Below the pieces are notes generated by a model. The model was given only the letters and a program-made list of their open reading frames with translations. It ran no database searches and was not told the origin of the DNA. Shown here piece by piece: positions 41,406 through 52,429 of a DNA stretch of 64,000 nt (within the stretch, counting starts at the first letter, position 1; each line of letters starts with the position of its first letter). The DNA comes from Cephalotus follicularis (Eukaryota; Streptophyta; Magnoliopsida; Oxalidales; Cephalotaceae), in assembly GCA_001972305.1 (NCBI GenBank), contig BDDD01000435.1, forward strand, positions 548,581-612,580, in the 5' to 3' direction. Made by a program: the position numbers and the translations under genes.

Positions 41406-43264
41406 AAATGGAGAAAACTGTATCGGCAATGGACGCATTCGAGAAGCTAGAGAAGGTAGGAGAGGGGACGTACGGGAAGGTATACAGGGCTCGAGAGAAG
41501 GCAACCGGTAAGATCGTGGCACTGAAGAAGACGCGCCTTCACGAGGACGACGAAGGCGTCCCTCCAACCACTCTCCGCGAGGTCTCCATCTTGCGCATGC
41601 TCTCTCGCGATCCTCACGTCGTCAGGTTCTTTCTTCTTTTTTGCCTAACTCTAAAATTACCATCTCTTTTTTAGGGTTTTCTACTATTTGGGGATTTTCA
41701 TGTTTTTTTTATCTGGTTTTTCTGTTGTTATTTTTAATTAATATACTGTGTTGTGTATATGTATAATTATTTTATAAATAGACTGATGGATGTCAAACAA
41801 GGGCAGAATAAAGAAGGGAAGACAGTACTGTATTTGGTGTTCGAGTACATGGACACTGATCTTAAGAAATTCATCCGTACTTTTCGCCAATCTGGAGAAT
41901 CAATTCCTGCTCAAACTGTTAAGGTATATACTGATATACATATCGTATAGACAATGCCTCCATAGAAATTGTTTTGCATTTGATTCGCGATTTTGTCATG
42001 TTTAGCCTTTAGCTTAATCGTTCTAGTTCTTTTGCAGAGCTTGATGTACCAACTTTGCAAGGGTGTAGCCTTCTGCCACGGCCATGGGGTCTTGCACAGG
42101 TAAACAATTTTTGTTCATATCCTCACTCTCTGCTCTCTATTCTTTAAACGAGTAAGTAAATAAGGCAGCGTATAGATTTTAAATCTTTTTTTCACTGTTT
42201 CCCATACAGGGACCTCAAGCCACACAATCTCCTGATGGATCGAAAGACAATGATGCTTAAAATTGCTGACCTTGGACTTGCTCGAGCATTTACCCTCCCG
42301 ATCAAGAAGTATACTCATGAGGTAATAATAAATGCATTCCTTACCTGGTTCCTTCTTAATTTATCTATTGCTTATTTGATTATCCATTTTGGTTTTATAT
42401 TGGGTGCTTCTTTGTTCCAGATATTGACATTGTGGTACAGAGCTCCTGAAGTCCTCCTTGGGGCTACCCACTATTCAACCTCAGTAGACATGTGGTCTGT
42501 TGGTTGCATATTTGGTAACTAACAATCCCTCAATTCTCTTATCATATTTATTTTAATATTTCGATTTTCATCTACTATTATTACTTGTGCATATGCTAAA
42601 TGGATGCTATTTTATTTCATCTGAAATTTAGCTGAACTAGTCACAAAGCAAGCACTGTTCCCTGGTGATTCTGAACTGCAACAGCTCCTGCATATTTTCA
42701 GGTTCACATTTTTTTAGGGCCTTCTTAGTACTATCTGTTGCCATCCTCGAGTCTTTGTAGTGATTATTCTCCTCTCATTGTTCTTCTTTCTTTCTTCTGA
42801 TACAGGCTTTTAGGCACCCCCAATGAACAAGTGTGGCCAGGAGTAAGCAGCCTGATGAACTGGCATGAATATCCTCAGTGGAGCCCTCAGCGCGTTTCCT
42901 CAGCTGTTCCTGATTTGGATGAAAATGGGGAAGATCTGCTGACGGTAATTTGGAAATTTGCACCCTCTACTTTTACCTGGTTATTTTTATATGCAAGTTC
43001 TTGTTTGGAGAAGAACATGTAATTTGGAAATTTGCACCCTCTACTTTTACCTGGTTATTTTTATATGCAAGTTCTTGTTTGGAGAAGAACACATTTTAAT
43101 ACTCTAATGTTATACGTGAATGTCTTCTTCTTTATTCATAGTAACTGAGAAAATGAAAGTTGTTTGTACAGAATATGCTGCATTACGACCCATCGAAGCG
43201 TATTTCAGCGAAGAAAGCTATGGAACACCCTTACTTCGATGATCTGGACAAGGCTTCTCTCTGA
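41399..43264 (+). CDS. CDKB2: Cyclin-dependent kinase B2
   Basis: Eight exons keep frame and give 312 aa (Arabidopsis CDKB2 about 315): 41399-41625, 41782-41923, 42038-42099, 42210-42321, 42421-42514, 42632-42701, 42806-42944, 43172-43264. The plant-specific mitotic kinase acts in the nucleus with cyclins at G2/M. The cyclin-binding helix reads PPTTLRE (55-61), diagnostic for CDKB2 (CDKB1 has PPTALRE, CDKA PSTAIRE). Visible kinase features: glycine loop GEGTYG (21-26, with the inhibitory T24/Y25), ATP lysine in VALKK (K43), catalytic HRDLKPHN (D145), DLGLA (D164), activation-loop T179 in KYTHE, and APE in YRAPEVLLG. The alternative Met at codon 4 is also plausible; 41399 is the first in-frame ATG. 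The 3' end faces the PILS gene 360 bp away. Confidence 0.96.
42945..43092 (+). repeat. 74-bp tandem duplication at the CDKB2 intron 7 donor
   Basis: The block starting GTAATTTGGAAATTTGCACC occurs at 42945-43018 and again at 43019-43092, nearly identical. The first copy begins exactly at the intron's GT, so the second carries a duplicate donor-like GTAATT. Confidence 0.92.
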
Positions 43265-43624
43265 AGAATTTGCCATTGTGTTTTGATCACTCGGCGAACA
43301 GAAATTCTGTAATGGATATTTTTGCTTTTCTCAAGCATACTTAAGTCTTCCTGTATCAGTTATAGTAGTGATTTCCTTGCAATTTGAAAAATATTATGGT
43401 AGTGATTTCCTTGCAATTTTTGCCATTAACCATCAAACCATGATGAGGCCTATCTTTTGGTACTACACACACTACTTGAGATGATACATTTTCAGATGAT
43501 TGTTCCCAAAAGATGAGCAAAGTTTTTATTTTTTCGAGGCCTTTTTCATTATGAATATTCTTTGCTTGGCTTTGCAACACTTGAACAGACTGGCATGTGG
43601 TTCGATAGTTGTAATAAATAGACT
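43265..43624. other. Shared 3' region between CDKB2 and PILS
   Basis: Convergent genes end here; both 3' UTRs must fit into or overlap within 360 bp. A 20-bp sequence (TAGTGATTTCCTTGCAATTT) is repeated near 43364 and 43399. Confidence 0.6.
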
Positions 43625-46600
43625 TCAAGCCACAAGCCACATGAAATATGTTGACCAAAGAGTTAGAGAAACCGAAGCCAATGCGTAAGTCCACAGCATG
43701 ATAACAGAACATTCACTCTCACCTGCTCCAAATAATTGAGTAATGGTACCTGCACATCAAGTAATGTGAAAATTACTGATAAGAATTATTAAATATTTTT
43801 TAATCTTCTAGCAGTAAACAATCTCTGAAAACTAAATATACCTATGTTCATAGCTGGGGGAACTGCATATTGTAGCAAAAGAACAAATTGATACAAAGGA
43901 TCATCACCATGCACCAAACCAAAATGGAGTGCCACTTTAATGATGAGAGTGCCACATATAGGGAGGGCAATATAACGAGCGATTATGATGCCAACAATAA
44001 GAGACTTATGGATTCCTGGCCCTCGCAAACCTGAAAAGTTAATAAATCCCATATTAATAATTGCCAACTCCAATCACTGACACAGATGAGCAAAGAATAA
44101 TGTTTTACCTTTGAGCAGGTTCCCTCCTACTATCAGGGTGAGAGCTGGGATGGCTCCATCTCTGCAGTCAGAAAGCCAAAAAAATAAAAACTCGGTAGGC
44201 CGAGCAAGCAATACTAGATTTCAGCCAGACTAACTGCTGGAGTTTGTCAGGATTTGAAACACAAAATTGATAAAGGTTTGTCCATCTTAAGAAAGAGTTG
44301 GTGCACAGGTTTCATACCCTAATAAGGCAGCAGAGTCTTGAATCACACGTAAAGGAGCACCATCACCAATCATTGACTGCCGTATCTGAGGGACTAATCC
44401 AATTATAAAACCAACTATCTAGACAAGAAGAAGAGATTAAGTTCAGTCAACATGTCAGCTTATAAACAGGAGCTCTTGCCTAGATTTGGAAAATGCAAGA
44501 CCAAATAAGCCAGCTATCACCATGAGATTGTGTCAAAATTTTATGTTGTTCTCTGCTAAAATGTTGAGTTAATTCCATCTGAACTTACAAAAAGGAAAAT
44601 ATATTTTTATGCAAGAGATATGGAAATGAAAATTGCGTCTGCAACTTGACCAGATGTTCTTTGAACTTCTTCTAAGAGTGCCCAAAGGAGGGAAGGAATA
44701 TGATAGATTGTATAAAAAGAGAAGCAGCCTGTTTGTTTCTCTTTCTTTTAATTTGGTAAACACTCTTCTACTTGATGAAATTTTTTCAAAAGGACGCATA
44801 TTACAGAGAATACACATAAAGTATAACCATACCGCTCCATTAGTTGAAGGGGCAAATAATTTCTTTAAATTGATGTATCCGAGCAGTATCTTCATTTGTT
44901 TCTGAATTTTAACCGAAATTGCCACCTGTCATGAAACTCCAAAGAGTTACAATAAGCCTCTGACAAGAAAAGGTAAAAAAAAAATCACAACAGTAAAACC
45001 ATACCATACTATATGCAAATTGAAAATGATCAAATTTCTAAGACTAATGTGAGAGAGCCTTCAAGAGTCACTATAGCAACTTTGCTGGGAATATACTATA
45101 CCTATCCATGAATATGATTATTAAAAAACTTTGTCACTCTCTTTGCAGGGCGCGGCAGATTTGACAGGACTCAAAATGAGTTTCTCTTGAATGCTATATG
45201 CCTAAGATAAAGATAACTTCAAACTGAATCTGAAAAATGTAAGTGAGATTGTAATAAAAAATCAAGATTCTACTCTCTGGCACTAATAAACAGTCAAATT
45301 TATTAGCAGGTCTTGTTGTGGTGATGCGGATAGTTTTAACAATATCATTAAATGAAGGCAAATTCCCAACTACATGAGATGCAAAGAGTTGTAAAGATAA
45401 AGAAACAAAGCTACTGTAAATGTTATAACCTCGGCTTTCCCATCAGACCTAGAGCACGGCAGTGCATATCGATCTGAACGGTCCTCAGATATCAAGAATT
45501 CCTTGGAAGGAAGTAGTGGTTCTGTGAAACTTGCCAAGTCTGATGCAGATGTCTCCCTAGAAGATTTGTCGATAGAGTTGTCATTTATATTGGATTGTTT
45601 GGCTCCAATACTTGAATATACCCGCACAAGATTATACACGTAAGACCACAAATAGATGGCTCCAATCTGCAGGTCCCACGGTTACAACGAACCAAAAATA
45701 GAAGTGACTCAAAAGTCAAGCAGGGAAGTACTACAAATCAATTCATGCATTAAGCCAATTAAAGTTGTAGCATCATGCTAATACAAGTTTCATGAAAAGA
45801 AGAAAATATCATTGTTCTTTGCAATTGAAGTTACAGAAAGCATTCTATTACAGAGTTTCCATCTTGAATCCAAATAAACTATACAACTTACCGCCATTGA
45901 AAGTGATGCATATGCCATTCCATATGAGTAACAGACATCAGGAGATCCAAATGGGGCTCCTTTTTCTTTGCAAACTGTTGGGATTATGATGAGAGGCAAA
46001 TTCCCCAGATTTCCTGTTTACAAAAACTCAAAATTTATATCATGCAACGCTACATATAACTTCAGTGACAAGAAACCAAACTCCTCGGTGAATGGCTCTG
46101 AAAGCGGTGATTTCAGCAATGTTAATTAGAAAATCTAGGTGAAGACCGGAGACCTATATGTTCAATGCTTGTTTCCGAGAGAAAAATCAATACCTAGACC
46201 AAGATTGTATGGACCCCAGTGATAGCAGTGTTCATTCACTATAGCACTTACATAAACGAAATAATAGCAATTTCAATAATAAGTATCAAAGTCAAAATTA
46301 AGCTGAGCAATCAATGAGCTAACAGTCTTCAGAGTAGTGGACTAGATATAGAAAACAAATTAGAAAGAAAGCTTAAATGATTTTAGCCATTTGGTAGCCT
46401 GTGGGATACATTAATTTAGTAGAACGAATGCACAAGCTAGTTTTGAAAGATTCATGTTAGTAAAACAAAAAGGTTAGCAGTGTTCCATAAATCTTAGCCC
46501 AGACCCACTTGCATTCAACATAAAGGAGTTGAAACAGGAGACAATAAAAAGGTAACTACACAACTGTATAGTTTCCAAGTTTACCAGCAGCACAGCAACC

Positions 46601-47226
46601 CAAAATGAGGCCTCGCAGTTGAGGGGGAGGTCTTGTTAATTTAATAACAATCCATCCAAATATCGATCCGATGATAAATGTGATAAGAATATTGATTGGC
46701 ATGAACCACCTAAACATTCAATCAAAAAACAACTTCAGACTGCTAAGTATTGACTACACAAATTGATGTGGTGACAGAATCTGACTCACAACTTAACCAT
46801 GCTTTCATAAGTGATTGTTTTGGCAAGGTTGGCGGCCACAAGGGCTGGATTGAAGACATAAAAAACAACCTGTTCACAAACAGAATACTCCAGTGAGGAT
46901 TAATCATTAATGGAATAAGTTAGTCATCAACCTTAAGGTAAAAAATAAAAAAGAAGATCAAAAGAACAAAACACTGGATGAACACAATGCAGTCAACTAT
47001 TGGGTGTTCATAGTATCTTAATGTAAACCATCATATATCCATCTTAAGCTATGTAATCTATACAGTGAAGTCAGTAATGATATTAGCTCACATTGTTCAC
47101 ATGCTTTCTAGCGTCATCCCCCAAGACGTTGGTTTGATCCAGAGCAAGATAAGCCCCAAGAGCTGTTATCAGTAGCACTTTCAAGATTGGAATGGATGAA
47201 GCAATGAAGAGTCCAAGCAGCCCCAT
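43625..47226 (-). CDS. PIN-LIKES (PILS) family auxin carrier
   Basis: Ten exons on the minus strand keep frame and give 419 aa, typical for PILS: 47226-47092, 46869-46790, 46709-46585, 46013-45892, 45666-45430, 44925-44833, 44418-44318, 44161-44109, 44030-43842, 43749-43625. PILS proteins sit in the ER membrane and control intracellular auxin. The N-terminal half starts MGLLGLFIASSIPILKVLLI and has the PIN/PILS blocks FYVFNPALVAANLAKTITYE and GNLGNLPLIIIPTVCKEKG. A hydrophilic loop (about 175-250, with an acidic LLPSKEFLISEDRSDR stretch) separates it from the C-terminal membrane bundle (IVGFIIGLVPQIR, GPGIHKSLIVGIIIARYIALP, LLQYAVPPAMNIG). The last exon ends TLWSTYFMWLVA. The first Met is supported by alignment to the conserved N-terminus. 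Which PILS member this is cannot be said from sequence alone. Confidence 0.94.
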
Positions 47227-50200
47227 GCTCAAAATCTACCACTGACTCCGTAAATGATTTTGGCCCTTCTATATAGGAAGTGAAATTATGTAGTTTTGGA
47301 TTCTTTAAATGACCTGGACCAAAAAAAAAATGTACTTTTGCATTTTAAAACGTTTGGATTTTAATGAAAAACAACCAAACCTCTGAATATATACCACATG
47401 TTTTGACAGACAAACACAAAAAGTGAAATGAGAAACAAGGACATGGCTACATCTTCCTAGGATATGTATTTGTTTTTAGCAGATAACATACAAGTTTATA
47501 TGAATAAATATATTAAAACCACTTTTTGTGGATAGCAAGTAAAGTAAAAATAAAAAAAAATCAAACCTTATACTATTATTTTTAATTTTTATTCATAAGA
47601 AGAGTAAAAGGATTCGAAGCCAATCTCGGAGAAGTAATTCCGGATCTAATACTCAGTCAACCTTATACTCTATCCAGGATTTTAGTAACATGGTTAACTA
47701 CAATATATAACATGTATATGGAAACATGTTATTTTAACCATAAAATTTGCACAACTGTTACATTATGAAAATGGAAATAAAAAATAGCTGATACAGATAC
47801 ATGTCATTCTCTCTTTTTCATGTATTATTAAGAATTGGAATAGGATATTTATTCCATCCCCAGTACTAGAAAAATGTGTAGGTAAGAGTAGTCTTTCACA
47901 GTGTTTTAATATTAGAGGAGGTGCATCTTCAGTCTAATACTTTTAGCTAATAATTTATAACCACGTAAATACAATAAATAAAATTTGTCTATAATATAAA
48001 AGATAAAATAATTAATTTATATTTATATGACTAATTATTATTGGTTAAATGTATGTATGTAAGAATTTCTCAAAATATTGAGGTCAAGTGGATCAAATCT
48101 TGGATTGCATAATAACCCCATCAAGTGTATATACATGTAGAGTTGGTAATCTGTGTTAATAGATAGGGTTTGTATCGTGTCGATAAACAGTTATAACACT
48201 CTAAGGTTAAGCTTAATCCGATTTATTTATTAATCGTTTCAAAAACTCAAACTAGACTCGTTTATTAAACGTGTCGATCTGCATAACCCGTTTAATAAAC
48301 GAATTAGGTCAATCAACTTAAATTACTTTATTAATATGTTAATCTATATATGAAAAAGAGTGAAAAAAATGATTGTTATTATAAATCAATACTATTTTAA
48401 TAATTAATTAAATATACATTATGTTTTGTTGATAATGACTTATAAGAAGAATAATTTTTATTATTATGTCAAATTAATGACATAGATATAGATACGATTA
48501 ATAAATAGTTCAATTATAAGTCAATTTTGAATTAAATTGATTAATCTTAAAATGATTCGTTTATCAATCGTGTTAAACATATAGATATTAAATTAACTCA
48601 AATTTATTTCGATCAAATTTAAATTTATTAATTCTATATCATTTTTCAATCGTACTCACATGTGATGTGATGACTCAAATTCACGGTTGCAGATTTCGTT
48701 ACGTCTATTGACAACGAAATATGGAAATTGGAACGCTGACTTTTATTGACTCATAATTTGTCTTGTTGCCCATCAAGGTAGAAAAACAAAGACCAAACAG
48801 ATCACAATTAATCAAGAAGAATATAGTACGGCTAAAGAAAGAAACCTAATATAGTAACACTAGTTTCATAGTTATCCATTGTTTTCATATTTATCTACTA
48901 GGGGTCACTTGTTATGGGTCACTTGTTACGAAGGTATCCTAATTTAGAGATTATCTGATATGTCATTTTAAATTGATTTTCTTTTTAATTTTTTATATGA
49001 ATGTTTTTGATGATATAATACTATAGTAAAAGTTTAGATAGACAAATAATTTTATAAATTGATATACGAAATAGATTTATATAACAGTGTATCAAACGAC
49101 CCCTTACTCTCGTACGTATACACTTATCCATCACTCTTAAACTCTCTTTACTTCTTTCCATATTTATTTATTGATTCTATACTAATCCATTAATTTCAAC
49201 CTTATTTATAGACTTAATAGTTTTTGGAAGACATTTTACAATTCTCCTATGTTAAAGATTGCAAGTTTTCAAGAATACTTAAGTCGATACCTAACTCATG
49301 GACGGCGCCACACTATAAAAAGTGATGTATAATTTTGTAAAAAAATAAAAAATCATACATTTTGAATCAAGTATACAAATTCATAATTTTTTTGTACTCC
49401 TTGTCGTTATCATTCATGTGAGCATATCCTTTAGTTTATTTATTTTTTTGGAATATACTTTTAAAGAATCAGTTATATAATCGGGTGAGAGAATGTTTAA
49501 TGAATAGTTGTTTAGTTAAATATATTGAAAAAAAAATGTCTTTTTTTTTCATTTACGTAGAGTGTGGGATTTATCTCGGTTCGTTCATATGTCAAATTAG
49601 ATATAATGATTTAATAAAATTTATTTACTTATCTATTAATAATTATTGAACCCCTAATTAAACTGTTGACTCCGCCACTTAGTTACCTTATTCTATTGAC
49701 TTTTTCATGCTACCTTTCTGGTTATCCTCTTTTATAAATTTAAATATTATGGGTCACTAATAATTTTTTTTTAAAACTTGATTATAAACCCTCATTTTGC
49801 GTAGTGAAATTCATGTTAGTTAGTATGGCGTAAGACGACAAATTAGGGACATTCAATGCCAACCAAGGATTTTCAATGGTAAATTTGTATTTTGTTGGGA
49901 TGTTTTTCAATCCTAATTATTATTTTGATGTTACAAAATTTTGGGGTGTTTTTCAAGAGAATAATGATACTAAATATAACTGTGGTACTATCAGAATTGT
50001 GTCAAAATATTATTGACGGTGTTTTAAAACATTTTTTATGATTATATAATTTTTGATATGAAATCACAAATACTATTTTTGACACTGTGATTTTTTGAGA
50101 TGTTTAATAACAGAAAAATACTTATATGTAGAAACCATATAATGTACTTAATCAATAGTACACAATCATCTAAATATTAATTAATTATTTTGTATCTATT

Positions 50201-51450
50201 TTATCGATAAACTTCATTTATTATGTATATGTGATTACATAACGTTGATTACAATTGATTACACACAACAATTAAAATTGACTTTTCAAAAAACCTTTGC
50301 GCTACTTACTATACGAGGCTCAACACATGTTTCACCAACATATTTAATATTTCAAAGGCAAGAAAAGGCCTGGTAACGAATTTCCTTCCATAAGTAGGAT
50401 TGATTCAAGGCCTAATAACAAAATGCATAGCTGTTTAGATCCCTTTAACCATATCCAATGCGCAGATTCTGCACCTCTAAAATCAATACGTGTAATACAT
50501 CAAAATCTTTATAGCAACAAAATGGTTAATTGCCTAGAAACTCCTACAGGATAATTAACGTAACTTAACTAGCATCAAGTTTTTTTTTGGCAAACTTTAG
50601 AACGAAATAAAAACTTACCAACATAAAAAGAGATGTATACCAGAAAATAAACACCACAAAAAAAAAAGATTAAGTGAATTTGTTTAATATATATTATTGA
50701 TAATTACCTCCTGATAAATTTGCTTTAAGGAACGAAGATCTCAACAGAAATCTCACGATTTTCTTTGTCCTTAGTTATTGCACTTGAATTTGCTTCTGTT
50801 TCTCCCTGGAAGAGATCCCTCACGCAAATTTTATATGTGCATTTCTGGAGCTGTAGCTGTAGCTGTGGCCCTCACAAAGTCACCCATCATTCACTTTCTA
50901 TCACTCTCCTACAAATTATGTATAAATATGTCATTCCACAAACTATCTTGTCTTATGCTGTTGTAGTATCCGAGTTTAGAGAGAGACACAAAACATTGTT
51001 TAAACGAGGTTCAATCATAGCCACGAACATGGATTTTTAATGCATCGGTGCCTAACAAGTCTACTTACAATTTGCTTCTCTGATGGCAGAAAGATACGAG
51101 TAACAAGACACGTAAAGGTATTGCCTGGCTGCTTCCTAGATGCCACCTTGCAATACAAATTTTTTATAATTATTATAATTAAAACAGTTTTTATTTCAAT
51201 CCTTAGAATGAATTTCAATAGTTATAAATACATTACGTCAAATTATATTTTCAAACATCTTTAATGATTTTAATACTGTGACGTATTTGTAACCATTGAA
51301 TCAATTTTTTCACCTGCAATAATTATAAAGGATTTGGATTCGTGACGTCAAATTTCACTTATTTAACTTGTCATATAATTCTCTTGACTAGTTATAATGG
51401 TCAAGATCAATATATTTAAAAGTACACTCTCTAAGTGAATCACAACTTAT
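47227..51450. other. Intergenic AT-rich DNA upstream of PILS
   Basis: No coding gene recognised. The segment 48150-48650 is rich in GTGTCGAT / CCCGTTTAATAAACG motifs common in small plant repeats. A non-coding first exon of PILS may lie within this stretch (a GAG|GTAATT donor-like site on the minus strand near 50705), but this is speculative. Confidence 0.45.
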
Positions 51451-51455
51451 GCATC
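51451..51455. repeat. Target-site duplication of E2 (left copy)
   Basis: GCATC abuts the left LTR and recurs at 63115-63119 right after the right LTR. Confidence 0.94.
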
Positions 51456-51486
51456 TGATAGAGGAAAAATATGTTTATATTAAGAA

Positions 51487-51498
51487 GGACACGTGTCC
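51487..51498. promoter_or_regulatory. Perfect 12-bp G-box palindrome in E2 U3
   Basis: GGACACGTGTCC is self-complementary with the CACGTG core bound by plant bZIP and bHLH factors. It is identical in the 3' LTR (62217-62228). E1 keeps only ACACGTGT at the same place. Confidence 0.6.
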
Positions 51499-52124
51499 AC
51501 AGCAGACGTGACCAGCTGTCCAAGAGGGATTAGAAGCTTATCAGCAAGCCGAGCAGAGAAGCACGCACATGGCAAAGAACGTCCTTCTCGGACCTGCAGC
51601 CGAGAACCATTATTTTTCGAAGAGAACACACTGAAACCTCAAGTCTGAGAATACACCTCGGACTGTGAGCCAGAAGACCATATCCAGGGCGCAAGGGCCG
51701 AGGACTACCTCTGCCCACAATATCTATCAGACATGGAACAGGAGGTACGCCCTCCACTACGCAGAAACTGAGAAGCTTCTTCTCGGACATATTCAAGTTA
51801 GCTTTGTTCTCGGACCAAAGAGGACCATGATCTCAGCAACAGAGTCATAATTGACCACATATACAATCTAATAATGGAGGACCTCAACCTTATCTACGGG
51901 ATAAGGGGATCAACTTCAGCAGATTAGTTGGGATTTGTACTTATCCAAACAAGAAGATAGAATCCTGATCAACTACAACACAGGAAACGAGATAATTAAG
52001 GAGGAGATAAAGGAAAGAAGAGAAAAATCAGGTGGAGATAAGGGAAATCCCGAGATCCTCGGAATTTCCTTAGGGGACAGCCATCACATCCGACTTTCAC
52101 GCTCCAACAGTTACCCAACACCAC

Positions 52125-52132
52125 TATAAATA
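52125..52132 (+). promoter_or_regulatory. E2 LTR TATA box
   Basis: TATAAATA in the context CCACTATAAATACAAG, conserved in E1 (18335-18342, minus strand). It should place the U3/R boundary about 30 bp downstream. Confidence 0.7.
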
Positions 52133-52386
52133 CAAGTTCAACATACTGAACAAAGGTCAGCAACTTTTACATCATAAAGCACCCTATTTCATCTGCACCT
52201 TGTCTAACTTGAGCGTCGGAGTGTCCCCGGGAGAACAACCTCCTGGACTTCCACCATTTTTGTTACCTTGTGCATGTGTTCGAGATCACATTCTTCCTCC
52301 AGGCATCCTTTGGCTAGCGTTTCTCTTAACAAATAAAAGTCCTCCACGTAGGATACTGTTGAGAGAAGGATTTCTGTATCAACAGT

Positions 52387-52404
52387 TGGCGCCGTCTGTG
52401 GGAA
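52387..52404 (+). other. E2 primer-binding site
   Basis: TGGCGCCGTCTGTGGGAA starts two bases after the 5' LTR. The first nine bases complement a tRNA 3' end ACGGCGCCA, as in tRNA-Asp; complementarity beyond that is doubtful, so the primer is inferred. Confidence 0.85.
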
Positions 52405-52429
52405 ACGCAATGAGAAGCCATTAACAACC

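Larger units (their letters stand above)
51456..52384 (+). repeat. E2 5' LTR
   Basis: 929 bp, TGATAGAGG to TATCAACA. It holds the G-box palindrome 51487-51498 and a TATA box at 52125-52132. From about 51880 to the end it closely follows the E1 LTR; the first 420 bp are much more diverged. Confidence 0.96.

Noticed and set aside
43356-43712. 118-codon minus-strand open frame
   Set aside because: It overlaps the last PILS exon in another frame and the intergenic region; the exon at 43749-43625 explains the conserved PILS end.
50765-51040. 91-codon open frame upstream of E2
   Set aside because: Cys/Ser/His-rich by chance composition, no domain, overlapping frames; possible 5' leader of PILS on the other strand is equally unsupported.
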